A program made the position numbers and the translations under genes. The notes beneath the pieces were generated by a model. That model was not told the origin of the DNA. It saw only the letters and a program-made list of their open reading frames with translations, and did no database searches. Below, piece after piece: positions 24,018 through 30,994 of a stretch of DNA of 46,391 nucleotides. This stretch comes from an uncultured Clostridia bacterium (lineage in GTDB: Bacteria; Bacillota; Clostridia; Oscillospirales; CAG-272): positions 1-46,391 of the forward strand of contig CANQQT010000010.1 of assembly GCA_947626065.1 (NCBI GenBank), written 5' to 3'. Within the stretch, counting starts at the first letter, position 1. Each line of letters opens with the position of its first letter.

Positions 24018-24140
24018 GCGCCCCTGCGGATGATTTTTGAATAGTTGACGCGTACCTGCGATGATTTTTGAAGAACACCCACCCCTGCGGGATAATTTTT
24101 GAAACCCGCCGCGCCTCTGTGGGATGATTTTGGAAAAATT
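24018..24140. repeat. 31-bp tandem repeat, four copies
   Basis: GATGATTTTTGAA recurs at 24029, 24060, 24091 (as GATAATTTTTGAA) and 24123 (GATGATTTTGGAA), spaced 31-32 bp and preceded each time by a C-rich half such as CCCCTGCG. The copies are too diverged and the spacing too short for a CRISPR array. Confidence 0.8.
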
Positions 24141-24176
24141 CCCGTTCCGAGCGGTGAAAAAGCCCCTAAAACGCGC

Positions 24177-24210
24177 AAACGGAAAAAACTCTTTCGTGTT
24201 TTTTCCGTTT
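24177..24210 (+). terminator. Hairpin ending the importer operon
   Basis: A perfect 13-bp stem pairs 24177-24189 with 24198-24210 (AAACGGAAAAAAC with its complement) over an 8-nt loop. The right arm is U-rich and the following sequence is T-rich. It sits between the importer operon and the ispD promoter. Confidence 0.65.
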
Positions 24211-24234
24211 GTTTCTATTTTGTTTACATTTGTG

Positions 24235-24243
24235 TGCTATACT
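24235..24243 (+). promoter_or_regulatory. Extended -10 promoter of ispD-ispF
   Basis: TGCTATACT is an extended -10 element (TATACT 24238-24243). No good -35 box stands 17 bp upstream, as is usual for this class. The leader to the ATG is about 110 nt. Confidence 0.6.
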
Positions 24244-24358
24244 GAAAGGGTATGAGGATTTCGGGCGGGTCTTTCCCGGGGGAACGCCTACCCGCGCTTG
24301 TCCTCCCTTCCCCCGAAAAACAGAAAAAGGAGCCCGTCGCCGACGGGAAAACCGATTT

Positions 24359-25126
24359 ATGAGCGGCATTTCAAAAGCGCTGAACAAACTCACCGACAAG
24401 CTCGTCGGCATCGACGCCTCCTTCAACTCCGCCATACTGCTCGCCGCCGGGAGCGGAACGCGGGCGACAGGGAGGGACGGGCTTACCAAACAGCTGACCC
24501 CTCTTCGCGGGATTCCCGTCATCGTCCGCACCGTCTCGATCTTTGAGAGCTGTTCCTTCATCAACGAAATCATCCTCGTCGTGAAGGAGGAGGAGCTTCC
24601 CCTCTATAAGGACTTTATCAAAACCTATCGCTGGAAAAAGATTTCCGCCGTGGTGAAGGGCGGGGAGACGCGTCAGCTTTCGGTTCTCGAGGGCTTCAAG
24701 AAGATTTCCGACAAGTCCGACTACGTTTACATTCACGACGGGGCGCGTTGTCTGATTACCGAGGAGAAAATCGCTTCCGTCGGCCACGCCGCCGTCATGC
24801 ACGGCGCCGCCTTCGCCTCCCACCGGGCGCACGACACCGTCCGCATCGAGAGCGAGCGGGGCCTCTCCGCCGTCGACCGGAACCGGGTCTACCTCGCGCA
24901 GACGCCTCAGGTCTTCCGCACCGAGCTCTTCCGCGCCGCGGCCTATTCGACGGCGAAGAAGGGGATTTCGGTCACCGACGACGTCATGCTCGCCGAGGCG
25001 GCGGGCTTTCACGCCGTGCCGGTCGAATGCGGCACAGACAATCTGAAAATCACTTATCCGATGGATTTTGCCCTTGCGGAGGCGATTCTTTCCTTCCGTG
25101 AGGCCGCAAAGGAGGGAAAAACGTGA
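24359..25126 (+). CDS. ispD: 2-C-methyl-D-erythritol 4-phosphate cytidylyltransferase
   Basis: Third MEP-pathway step: makes CDP-ME from MEP and CTP in the cytoplasm. The 255-aa protein has the nucleotide loop ILLAAGSGTRA, then KQLTPLRGIPV, VYIHDGARCLI, AQTPQVFR, VTDDVMLAE and TDNLKITYPMD. About 20 residues precede the family's usual start. The only clear ribosome site, AAAGGAG, lies about 24 nt upstream of the ATG, with a small hairpin (CCCGTC/GACGGG) in between that could bring it closer. It overlaps ispF by 4 nt. Confidence 0.93.
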   Translation: MSGISKALNKLTDKLVGIDASFNSAILLAAGSGTRATGRDGLTKQLTPLRGIPVIVRTVSIFESCSFINEIILVVKEEELPLYKDFIKTYRWKKISAVVKGGETRQLSVLEGFKKISDKSDYVYIHDGARCLITEEKIASVGHAAVMHGAAFASHRAHDTVRIESERGLSAVDRNRVYLAQTPQVFRTELFRAAAYSTAKKGISVTDDVMLAEAAGFHAVPVECGTDNLKITYPMDFALAEAILSFREAAKEGKT

Positions 25127-25614
25127 CCCTTGACGACTGCCGCGTCGGCCACGGCTATGACGTTCACCGCCTCGTCCCCGGCCGAAAGCTGATTTTGGGC
25201 GGGGTGGAGATTCCCTATTCTCTCGGCCTTCTCGGCCATTCCGACGCCGACGTGCTTTTTCACGCCGTCCTCGACGCCCTACTCGGGGCGATGGGAGAAG
25301 GGGATATCGGGCGGCTGTTTCCCGACACCGATCCCGCTTTTGAGGGAGTATCGGGCGCCTTTCTTTCCGAAAAGGTCGCGGCGATTCTCTCCCGCGAGCG
25401 ATGGAGCATTTCCAACATCGACGCCACCGTCGTCGCTCAGAAGCCCAAGCTGGCTCCCTTCCTTCCTGCCATGAAGAAAAATATCGCGGCGGCCTTTTCG
25501 ATCCCGGAGGAGCGGGTCAACCTCAAGGCGACCACCGAGGAGGGCCTCGGCTTTACCGGAACCGGCGAGGGAATCGCCGCGCACGCCGTCACGATGATCT
25601 TTCGCACCCTATAA
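25123..25614 (+). CDS. ispF: 2-C-methyl-D-erythritol 2,4-cyclodiphosphate synthase
   Basis: MEP-pathway cyclase converting CDP-ME 2-phosphate to MEcPP; a trimer, normally 155-165 aa (163 here). It has the metal-binding GHGYDVHRL, GHSDADVLFHAVLDALLGA, DTDP and the C-terminal TTEEGLGFTG. The start is GTG at 25123, overlapping the ispD TGA (GTGA), with GGAGGG 8 nt upstream. Two consecutive pathway genes are coupled here; ispE is not in the window. Confidence 0.95.
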   Translation: MTLDDCRVGHGYDVHRLVPGRKLILGGVEIPYSLGLLGHSDADVLFHAVLDALLGAMGEGDIGRLFPDTDPAFEGVSGAFLSEKVAAILSRERWSISNIDATVVAQKPKLAPFLPAMKKNIAAAFSIPEERVNLKATTEEGLGFTGTGEGIAAHAVTMIFRTL

Positions 25615-25873
25615 GGGGAGGGCGGAAGGGAATCCCTCCCGCGCCTCCTTTCGGCAAGGCCGACCGGCGTCTCTTTTCACGTCCGTTCTTTTGCCTTTCC
25701 CAGCCGACCGGGCCTTGCTTGCCGTCTGAGCAGGCTTCCCTGCCCCTAACCTATCCTATGACGGAATCGCGTTTCTGACACCGGCGGGCAAGAGGCGGGA
25801 AACCGCTTCCCGCCCGGCTTTGGCCGATTTCGCCTTTCCCTTCCCGGCAAATTTTTCAAAGGATCAAAAAACC
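25615..25873. other. Spacer before rpe
   Basis: About 260 bp with no supported gene, promoter or terminator. It is C/T-rich on the plus strand. Confidence 0.5.
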
Positions 25874-26524
25874 ATGGAAAAAAAATTAAAGCTCTCCCCC
25901 TCCGTTCTGGCCTGTGACTTTGCGCACGCCGCCGACAGCGTAAGGGCCGTCGTTTCCGCCGGCGCGGAATTTCTGCATTTCGACGTCATGGACGGTCTCT
26001 TCGTTCCGAATCTTTCCTTCGGGGCCGATTTCATCGCCGCTCTCCGCCCGCAGGTCAAGGCGGTCTTCGACACGCATCTGATGATCACCGATCCCATCCG
26101 CTATATCGACCGCTTCACCGCCGTCTCCGATTACGTCACGGTTCACGCCGAAAGCACCTCCGACCTCCCCGCCGTCCTCTCGGCCATAAGAAAGCAGGGC
26201 TGCCGGGCCGGCGTTGCCTTAAAGCCGGCGACCCCGGTCTCCTCCCTTGTCCCCTACCTGCCCCTGCTCGACCTGATTCTCATCATGTCGGTGGAGCCGG
26301 GCTTCGGCGGGCAGAGCTTTCAGCCGACCGCCCTCGACCGACTGAGAGAGGCGCGGGGCATGATCGACGCCTCCGGCCTTCCGATTCTTCTTGAAGTGGA
26401 CGGGGGCGTGAATGCCGAAAACGTCGCCTCGATCCGGGAAGCAGGGGCCGACGCCGTTGTCGCCGGGTCGGCGGTCTTCCGCGCCAAGGATCCCGCCGCC
26501 GCCGTGGCGGCTCTGAAGGGATAA
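25874..26524 (+). CDS. rpe: Ribulose-phosphate 3-epimerase
   Basis: Pentose-phosphate enzyme interconverting ribulose 5-phosphate and xylulose 5-phosphate. The 216-aa TIM barrel has the first signature with metal ligands (HFDVMDGLFVPNLSFG), the His in DTHLMI, the phosphate loop VEPGFGGQSF and the second Asp in LLEVDGGVN. AAAGGA lies 10 nt before ATG 25874; the longer in-frame start is not conserved. It appears monocistronic. Confidence 0.95.
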   Translation: MEKKLKLSPSVLACDFAHAADSVRAVVSAGAEFLHFDVMDGLFVPNLSFGADFIAALRPQVKAVFDTHLMITDPIRYIDRFTAVSDYVTVHAESTSDLPAVLSAIRKQGCRAGVALKPATPVSSLVPYLPLLDLILIMSVEPGFGGQSFQPTALDRLREARGMIDASGLPILLEVDGGVNAENVASIREAGADAVVAGSAVFRAKDPAAAVAALKG

Positions 26525-26638
26525 GCCCATTCGGGAAGGATCTGCCGCTCTGCGGCCTTAAAAGATCGATTTCCTTCCTCCGGATTTAAAAAAATTTCAA
26601 ATTTTGCCCTTTTTTGCGGATTTGCGCAAGATTGATTC

Positions 26639-26667
26639 TTGACATCCCCCCTCATTTGTGATATAAT
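26639..26667 (+). promoter_or_regulatory. Distal sigma-A promoter upstream of minD
   Basis: TTGACA (26639-26644) and TATAAT (26662-26667) match the consensus exactly, with a 17-bp spacer. It would give a leader of about 150 nt to minD. Confidence 0.85.
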
Positions 26668-26753
26668 TGTATATTATTCTGAAATAGTCGGGCGATTTTT
26701 GAAAAAAAACATTTCGCTTTTGATAATTTTATGTAAATTAGCCAAACGGCATC

Positions 26754-26782
26754 TTGACATTCTTCCGCGAATGTGGTAAAAT
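26754..26782 (+). promoter_or_regulatory. Proximal sigma-A promoter of minD
   Basis: TTGACA (26754-26759) and TAAAAT (26777-26782) with a 17-bp spacer, 115 bp downstream of another consensus promoter in the same direction. Confidence 0.85.
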
Positions 26783-26825
26783 AAATAGTGAGATATCAGG
26801 CCGTTCCATCGGCGTATGAGGATTT

Positions 26826-27620
26826 ATGAAAAGCTGTAAGACTATCATGGTCACCTCCTGTAAGGGCGGCGTAGGAAAGTCCACCGTTTCCGCCAATCTC
26901 GGAATCCGGTTGGCCCTCGACGGTTGGCGCACGCTGGTCGTCGACTGCGACTTCGGAGTGCGCTCCCTTGATCTGATCATGGGCCTTGAGGACGAGGTCA
27001 TCTTTGACATCACCGACATCATCCTTCGGGACATTCCCCCGGAACGCGCGCTGATCCGCGACGGCCGGTCGGAAAATCTCTTCTTCTGCTCGGCGCCCTA
27101 CAGCTACAACAACGAGCTTGAGCCGGAGAGCTTCCGCGACGCCCTGAAAAACATCGGCGAGAAGATGGAGCTCGACTACATCATCATCGACACCCCCGGC
27201 GACACCGGCAGTCCCTTTCGTCTCGCCGCCGCCGCCGCCGACACGGCGCTCGTCGTTTCGACCTATCAACCGGCGTCAATCCGCGCCGCCGAACGCACCG
27301 GCATCCTCTTAAGCGAAGCCGGCGTCGAATCCCGGTTCCTGATTATCAACTGCTTCGGCCCCGACGGCATCGAGTTCGGCGTTCAGCCCGGGCTCCTTGA
27401 GGTCATCGACAAAACCGCCATCCGACTGATAGGGATCATTCCCTACGAGGCCGCGCTTGCCGAAAAGCAGGCGAAGGGAGAGGACGTCTTCACCCTTCCC
27501 CGCTCCAACGCCGCCGTCGCCTTCTCCAACATCGCCAAGCGCCTTACCGGGCGAAACATTCCCCTCTTTACCGATTTTCGTAAAATCAAGCGGCTTGCTT
27601 TGATCAAAAAAATTCAATGA
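26826..27620 (+). CDS. minD: MinD-like septum-site ATPase
   Basis: A 264-aa deviant Walker ATPase of the MinD/ParA family that positions division or other polar machinery at the membrane. It has CKGGVGKST near residue 12, the switch I region CDFGVRSLDLIMGLED, and IIIDTPGDTG for Walker B. The C-terminus ends in a basic, amphipathic segment (FRKIKRLALIKKI) typical of the MinD membrane-targeting helix. GAGG precedes the start. minC and minE are not found in the window; the next gene, 30 bp downstream, is MgsA-like, which matches the common clostridial min-mgsA gene order. Confidence 0.85.
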   Translation: MKSCKTIMVTSCKGGVGKSTVSANLGIRLALDGWRTLVVDCDFGVRSLDLIMGLEDEVIFDITDIILRDIPPERALIRDGRSENLFFCSAPYSYNNELEPESFRDALKNIGEKMELDYIIIDTPGDTGSPFRLAAAAADTALVVSTYQPASIRAAERTGILLSEAGVESRFLIINCFGPDGIEFGVQPGLLEVIDKTAIRLIGIIPYEAALAEKQAKGEDVFTLPRSNAAVAFSNIAKRLTGRNIPLFTDFRKIKRLALIKKIQ

Positions 27621-27650
27621 CCCATTATTTTTTGAAAGGACTGATGAAAA

Positions 27651-28097
27651 ATGGAAATCGCCATCATCGCAGGTGACAGGAAAAAGGAGCTTATGACGCA
27701 ATTCTGCATTGCCTATTGCGGCATACTTGCCAACCACAACCTCTGCGCCACCGGCACGACCTGTAAGTACATCAGCGAGGCCACCGGTCTTCACATCGAG
27801 CGCCTCCTTTCCGGCTCGCACGGCGGCGTTCAGCAGATTACCTCCCGCATCTCCTACGATGAAATCGATCTGGTACTCTTCTTCCGTGACACCTACGACA
27901 TTTCCTCCGATGCGGAGAAGAACGACCTCGACCTTTTAAAGCTCTGCGATATCCATAACATTCCGGTCGCGACCAACATTGCGACGGCGGAAATTCTCGT
28001 GCGGGCGCTTGACCGCGGCGACCTTGACTGGCGGGAAATCGTCAATCCCCGTTCCAAATACAATCAGAAGAGAAAGCGCCACACCTATAACAGCTGA
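27651..28097 (+). CDS. mgsA: Methylglyoxal-synthase-like protein, catalytic residues lost
   Basis: A 148-aa MGS-fold protein aligning over its length with MgsA (LCATGTTCKYISEATGL, LLSGSHGGVQQI, LVLFFRDTYD, CDIHNIPVATN, IATAEILVRALDRGDLDWR). Key positions differ from E. coli MgsA: His19 is Gly (IAGDRKK), the catalytic base Asp71 is Val (GGV instead of GGD), and His98 is absent from a rewritten loop. Phosphate-loop residues TGTT and SG remain. It is therefore probably unable to make methylglyoxal, and might sense a triose or other phosphate. AAAGGA precedes the ATG; cotranscribed with minD. Confidence 0.85.
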   Translation: MEIAIIAGDRKKELMTQFCIAYCGILANHNLCATGTTCKYISEATGLHIERLLSGSHGGVQQITSRISYDEIDLVLFFRDTYDISSDAEKNDLDLLKLCDIHNIPVATNIATAEILVRALDRGDLDWREIVNPRSKYNQKRKRHTYNS

Positions 28098-28367
28098 AGC
28101 CTTCTCCCCGGCGCCCGCCGAAAAAAGCGCGGCGGGACGGTAAGGGGAGAACTGCCCTTTGACGGGGGTGAAGCCCATACCGCGAGGCGTCGGGACTCCC
28201 TTCTGACGGGCAAGCTTGCCGGGCATTATCGGGGCCTTCTTGCGTTGATGATTGCCTCCTCTTTGGGGCGCGACGCAAAACGCAGGGCCCTTTGCGCACT
28301 CGCACGGTTCCTTGGTAAAATTCATTCCGCGCTTTTTGACCGTCGGTGCTGACAGTCGGTCGCTGTT
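28098..28367. other. Spacer downstream of the MgsA-like gene
   Basis: About 270 bp without a supported gene or a clear terminator. It leads into two adjacent repeat arrays. Confidence 0.5.
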
Positions 28368-28449
28368 GTTACCGACCGTTGCCGACTGTTGCCGACTGCT
28401 ACCGACTGCTACTGACTGCTACCGGTCGTTGCCGACCGTCGGCGGTTGC
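28368..28449. repeat. 10-bp tandem repeat array
   Basis: About eight units of a 10-bp motif (GTTGCCGACT and variants GCTACCGACT, GCTACTGACT, GCTACCGGTC) stand in register. Confidence 0.82.
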
Positions 28450-28545
28450 CGTCAACGTGGAAAATTGACCCGCCCACGGAGCCCTCGCGCCGTGGCGGCT
28501 GGGGGCTGGCCTTGCGCCGTGGCGTCGCGGTTTGCGGTGCGCGGG

Positions 28546-28800
28546 ATCAGGCTATAACCTGCATCCGCGTCTGGGCGGTGCAATAAGCTCTGCCACCGTG
28601 AAATAGGTGTCTGTGCAGTGTTCAGGATTGAGTAGGCTATGCACCTGCTTCGGCACCTGCGCGACACGGTAAGCGCTACCACCCGTGAAACAGGCAGTTT
28701 CGGTGCACGGGATCAAGCTATAACCTGCATCGGCGTCTGTGCGGTGCGGGATAGACTCTGCCCCGTAAAATAGGCTTCTGTGCGGTGCGGAATCGGTTCT
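28546..28800. repeat. About 80-bp tandem repeat, three diverged copies
   Basis: Copies begin near 28546, 28625 and 28709. Shared blocks include GGGATCARGCTATAACCTGC, CTCTGCC and CCGTGAAATAGG-like stretches, and a fragment of a fourth copy follows. The minus strand reads through as a repeating peptide of 27-29 residues, but there is no ribosome site or recognised domain. Confidence 0.75.
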
Positions 28801-28904
28801 TCCCTGCAAAACCGACGCGGGCGAGACGGCGCGAAATCCCTGCTTTTTCTGTGGCAAAAGCGGAAAAACGGGGCGGGGGCGCAAAAAATATAAGCGCAAA
28901 ACAA

Positions 28905-28930
28905 GGGGGGCGTTCGCTTGAACGGCCCCC
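28905..28930 (-). terminator. Probable terminator of nrdR
   Basis: An 11-bp stem with one mismatch (GGGGGGCGTTC with GAACGGCCCCC), 4-nt loop, followed on the minus strand by TTGTTTTG. It lies about 35 bp past the nrdR stop. Confidence 0.6.
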
Positions 28931-28965
28931 TGCTTTTTCGGCTTTAACGGCGTTTCCCCGTCGGC

Positions 28966-29493
28966 TCAGTCCTCGGTTTCCTCCTCGGTCGACTCTTCGT
29001 CGTCCTCTTCTTCGTCTCCCTCCGCTTTCTCCTTGTCCTTCTTTTTCAGGGCTCTCAGCTCCTTCATGAAGGTTTCAACGTCCTTGAACTCCCGATAGAC
29101 GGAAGCAAAGCGGACGTAGGACACGTCGTCAAGCGCCTTCAGCTTTTCCATCACGAGAAGGCCGATATCGGAGGACCGGAATTCCGTTTTCAGCGTATTC
29201 TTCAGCTCCTCCTCGACCTCGTCGACGATGACGTTCAGCTGCGCGGTGGTCACCGGCCTCTTATAGCAGGCCTGAAGGAGTCCGGTAAGAATCTTGTTCT
29301 TATCGAAAATTTCAAGGGAATTGTCCTTTTTGATGACAATCAGAGGCGCTGTATTGACAAGCTCATAGGTCTCATAGGTGGTGTAGCGGTAGCCGCATTT
29401 CAAACACTGCCGTCTCCGCCGGACGCCCGACGTATCCGTCGGTCTTGAATCGATGACCTTACTCTCGGTGTACCCGCATTTCGGACATTTCAT
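28966..29493 (-). CDS. nrdR: Transcriptional repressor NrdR
   Basis: Nucleotide-sensing repressor of ribonucleotide reductase genes. The N-terminal zinc ribbon (CPKCGYTESKVIDSR and CLKCGYRYTTYE) is followed by the ATP-cone (PLIVIKKDNSLEIFDKNKI, RSSDIGLLVMEKLKALD, VRFASVYREF). Usual length is about 150 aa; this copy has 175 because of a C-terminal tail composed almost only of Glu, Asp, Lys, Ser and Thr. No ribonucleotide reductase gene lies in the window. The transcript starts at the promoter at 29558-29586. Confidence 0.95.
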   Translation of the reverse strand: MKCPKCGYTESKVIDSRPTDTSGVRRRRQCLKCGYRYTTYETYELVNTAPLIVIKKDNSLEIFDKNKILTGLLQACYKRPVTTAQLNVIVDEVEEELKNTLKTEFRSSDIGLLVMEKLKALDDVSYVRFASVYREFKDVETFMKELRALKKKDKEKAEGDEEEDDEESTEEETED

Positions 29494-29557
29494 TGTTTTA
29501 TGCCTCCCACAAGCTGAAAATATTTCGTACAGGGCAACATTTTCCCCTTACCCTCCC

Positions 29558-29586
29558 ATTATAACACAAGATGGAAAAAAAGTAAA
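29558..29586 (-). promoter_or_regulatory. Sigma-A promoter of nrdR
   Basis: On the minus strand, TTTACT (29586-29581) and TATAAT (29563-29558) with a 17-bp spacer. Confidence 0.8.
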
Positions 29587-29603
29587 GTTCTTTTTTTAAA
29601 CGA

Positions 29604-29632
29604 TTGACAGAAACAGGAAAACATGATACAAT
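29604..29632 (+). promoter_or_regulatory. Sigma-A promoter of the DUF2752 gene
   Basis: TTGACA (29604-29609) and TACAAT (29627-29632) with a 17-bp spacer, diverging from nrdR. The -10 box ends only 6 nt before the ATG at 29639, so the predicted first base coincides with the start codon. Confidence 0.8.
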
Positions 29633-29638
29633 GAAAGC

Positions 29639-30091
29639 ATGGATAACGAAAAAAAGGCCGCCCGGCGGAAGCGGATCCGCCGCGCGCTTCTCCTTCACGC
29701 CTCGCTCTTTCTCTTTCTTGCCGCTTACGCGGTGTTTTTGGGCTGTCCGCTCCGGCGAATAACCGGCCTCAGCTGTCCCGGCTGCGGAATGTCCCGGGCG
29801 CTTCTTGCCGCCGTGCGGCTCGACTTCAAAAGCGCCTTCTCCTTTCATCCGCTCTTCCCGGTCGCCATTCTCACCATTCTCTACGCCTGCCACAAGCGGG
29901 CTTGGCATCTTCCGGGCAACCGTCTCTCTTCCCTGATTCTCACCGTTTCCGTCGTGGGCCTTTTCGCCGCGGTCTGGATTTTCCGCCTTTCGACCGGCGA
30001 CCCCGTCGTCGCGCCGGACTTTTCCTCCTCCCTGCTCTTCCGTCTGGCAAGAAGGGGTTCGCTTCCGGCGTTTTGCCTCGGCCTTTCCTGA
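29639..30091 (+). CDS. DUF2752 membrane protein
   Basis: A 150-aa membrane protein of the DUF2752 family, recognised by the CPGCGMSRALLAAVRLDF motif after the first helix and by a conserved HP further on (FHPLFPVAIL). A basic N-terminal tail precedes about three hydrophobic helices. Function is unknown. There is no room for a ribosome-binding site between the -10 box and the ATG, so the mRNA is predicted to be leaderless unless an upstream promoter is used. Confidence 0.85.
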   Translation: MDNEKKAARRKRIRRALLLHASLFLFLAAYAVFLGCPLRRITGLSCPGCGMSRALLAAVRLDFKSAFSFHPLFPVAILTILYACHKRAWHLPGNRLSSLILTVSVVGLFAAVWIFRLSTGDPVVAPDFSSSLLFRLARRGSLPAFCLGLS

Positions 30092-30199
30092 CGGGCCGGA
30101 GGATTTCCTTGGCGAAGAGCTCCGCCTTTGTCTTCCCTATAATCCCTTTATTGTAAACAACCCTTCAAAACGAACATTCTTATTTTACAGGAGGCACGT

Positions 30200-30880
30200 A
30201 TGAAATACCGAATCGAAGGAACTCCGCTCCCCGTCGTCATCTGCGACCTTGAAGCAGGAGAACAGATGATTACCGAACGTGGGAGCATGAGCTGGATGAG
30301 CCCCAACATGAAAATGGAGACCACCAGCAACGGCGGCATCGGAAAGGCGTTTGGCCGGATGTTCGCCGGAGAGGCACTCTTTCAAAACCGTTACACGGCG
30401 ATGGGAGGGGCCGGCATGATCGCCTTTGCTTCCAGCTTCCCGGGAACCATTCTCGCCGTGGAAATTACCCCGGAAAAACCGCTTATCGTACAAAAGGGCT
30501 CCTTTCTCGCCTCCACCTCCGGCGTGACGCTTTCAGTCTTCTTCCGCAAGAAGATCGGCGCCGGGCTCTTCGGCGGCGAGGGCTTCATCATGCAGAAGCT
30601 GACCGGCTCCGGCATGGTCTTCCTTGAAATCGACGGCCACGTCATCGAATACACGCTTGCCCCCGGGCAGCAGATCATCGTCGACACCGGTTATATTGCC
30701 GCGATGGACGCCTCCTGCTCGATGGATATCGTCTCGGTTCCGGGCGTGAAAAACGTCCTCTTCGGTGGCGAGGGTCTCTTCAATACCGTCGTCACCGGTC
30801 CCGGCAAGGTCTCGCTTCAGACGATGCCGATCAACGGCGTCGCCGCGGCGATCCGCCCCTTCATCGCAACGGGAAAATAA
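30200..30880 (+). CDS. AIM24-family (TIGR00266) protein
   Basis: A 226-aa soluble beta-rich protein of the AIM24/TIGR00266 family. Typical blocks are AGEQMITERGSMSWMS near the N-terminus, FPGTILAVEI, a Gly-rich GAGLFGGEGFIMQKLTGSG stretch, and FGGEGLFNTVVTGPGKVSLQ near the C-terminus. Bacterial members have no established function; the yeast relative is mitochondrial. AGGAGG lies 6 nt before the start. It is followed by a hairpin terminator. Confidence 0.92.
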   Translation: MKYRIEGTPLPVVICDLEAGEQMITERGSMSWMSPNMKMETTSNGGIGKAFGRMFAGEALFQNRYTAMGGAGMIAFASSFPGTILAVEITPEKPLIVQKGSFLASTSGVTLSVFFRKKIGAGLFGGEGFIMQKLTGSGMVFLEIDGHVIEYTLAPGQQIIVDTGYIAAMDASCSMDIVSVPGVKNVLFGGEGLFNTVVTGPGKVSLQTMPINGVAAAIRPFIATGK

Positions 30881-30884
30881 AAAA

Positions 30885-30912
30885 AGAGGGCTTCGCAAAG
30901 AGGCCCTTTCTT
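30885..30912 (+). terminator. Intrinsic terminator of the AIM24 gene
   Basis: AGAGGGC pairs with GCCCTTTCT around a 10-nt loop, with T-rich sequence after. It lies just past the stop codon. Confidence 0.55.
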
Positions 30913-30994
30913 CTGCCGGGAGGATGACGGCGTGGACAAGATTTCAAATTCAATGGCGGAGACCGCCGCTGTGCAGAAAGGAAGGAATAAAAAC

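Noticed and set aside
24018-24140. CRISPR array
   Set aside because: The 31-bp step leaves no room for spacers, copies are diverged, and no cas gene is present. The same holds for the 28.4-kb array.
28552-28899. Minus-strand frame through the ~80-bp repeats
   Set aside because: Considered as a decayed repeat protein, but there is no start signal or known domain, and it lies beyond the nrdR terminator.
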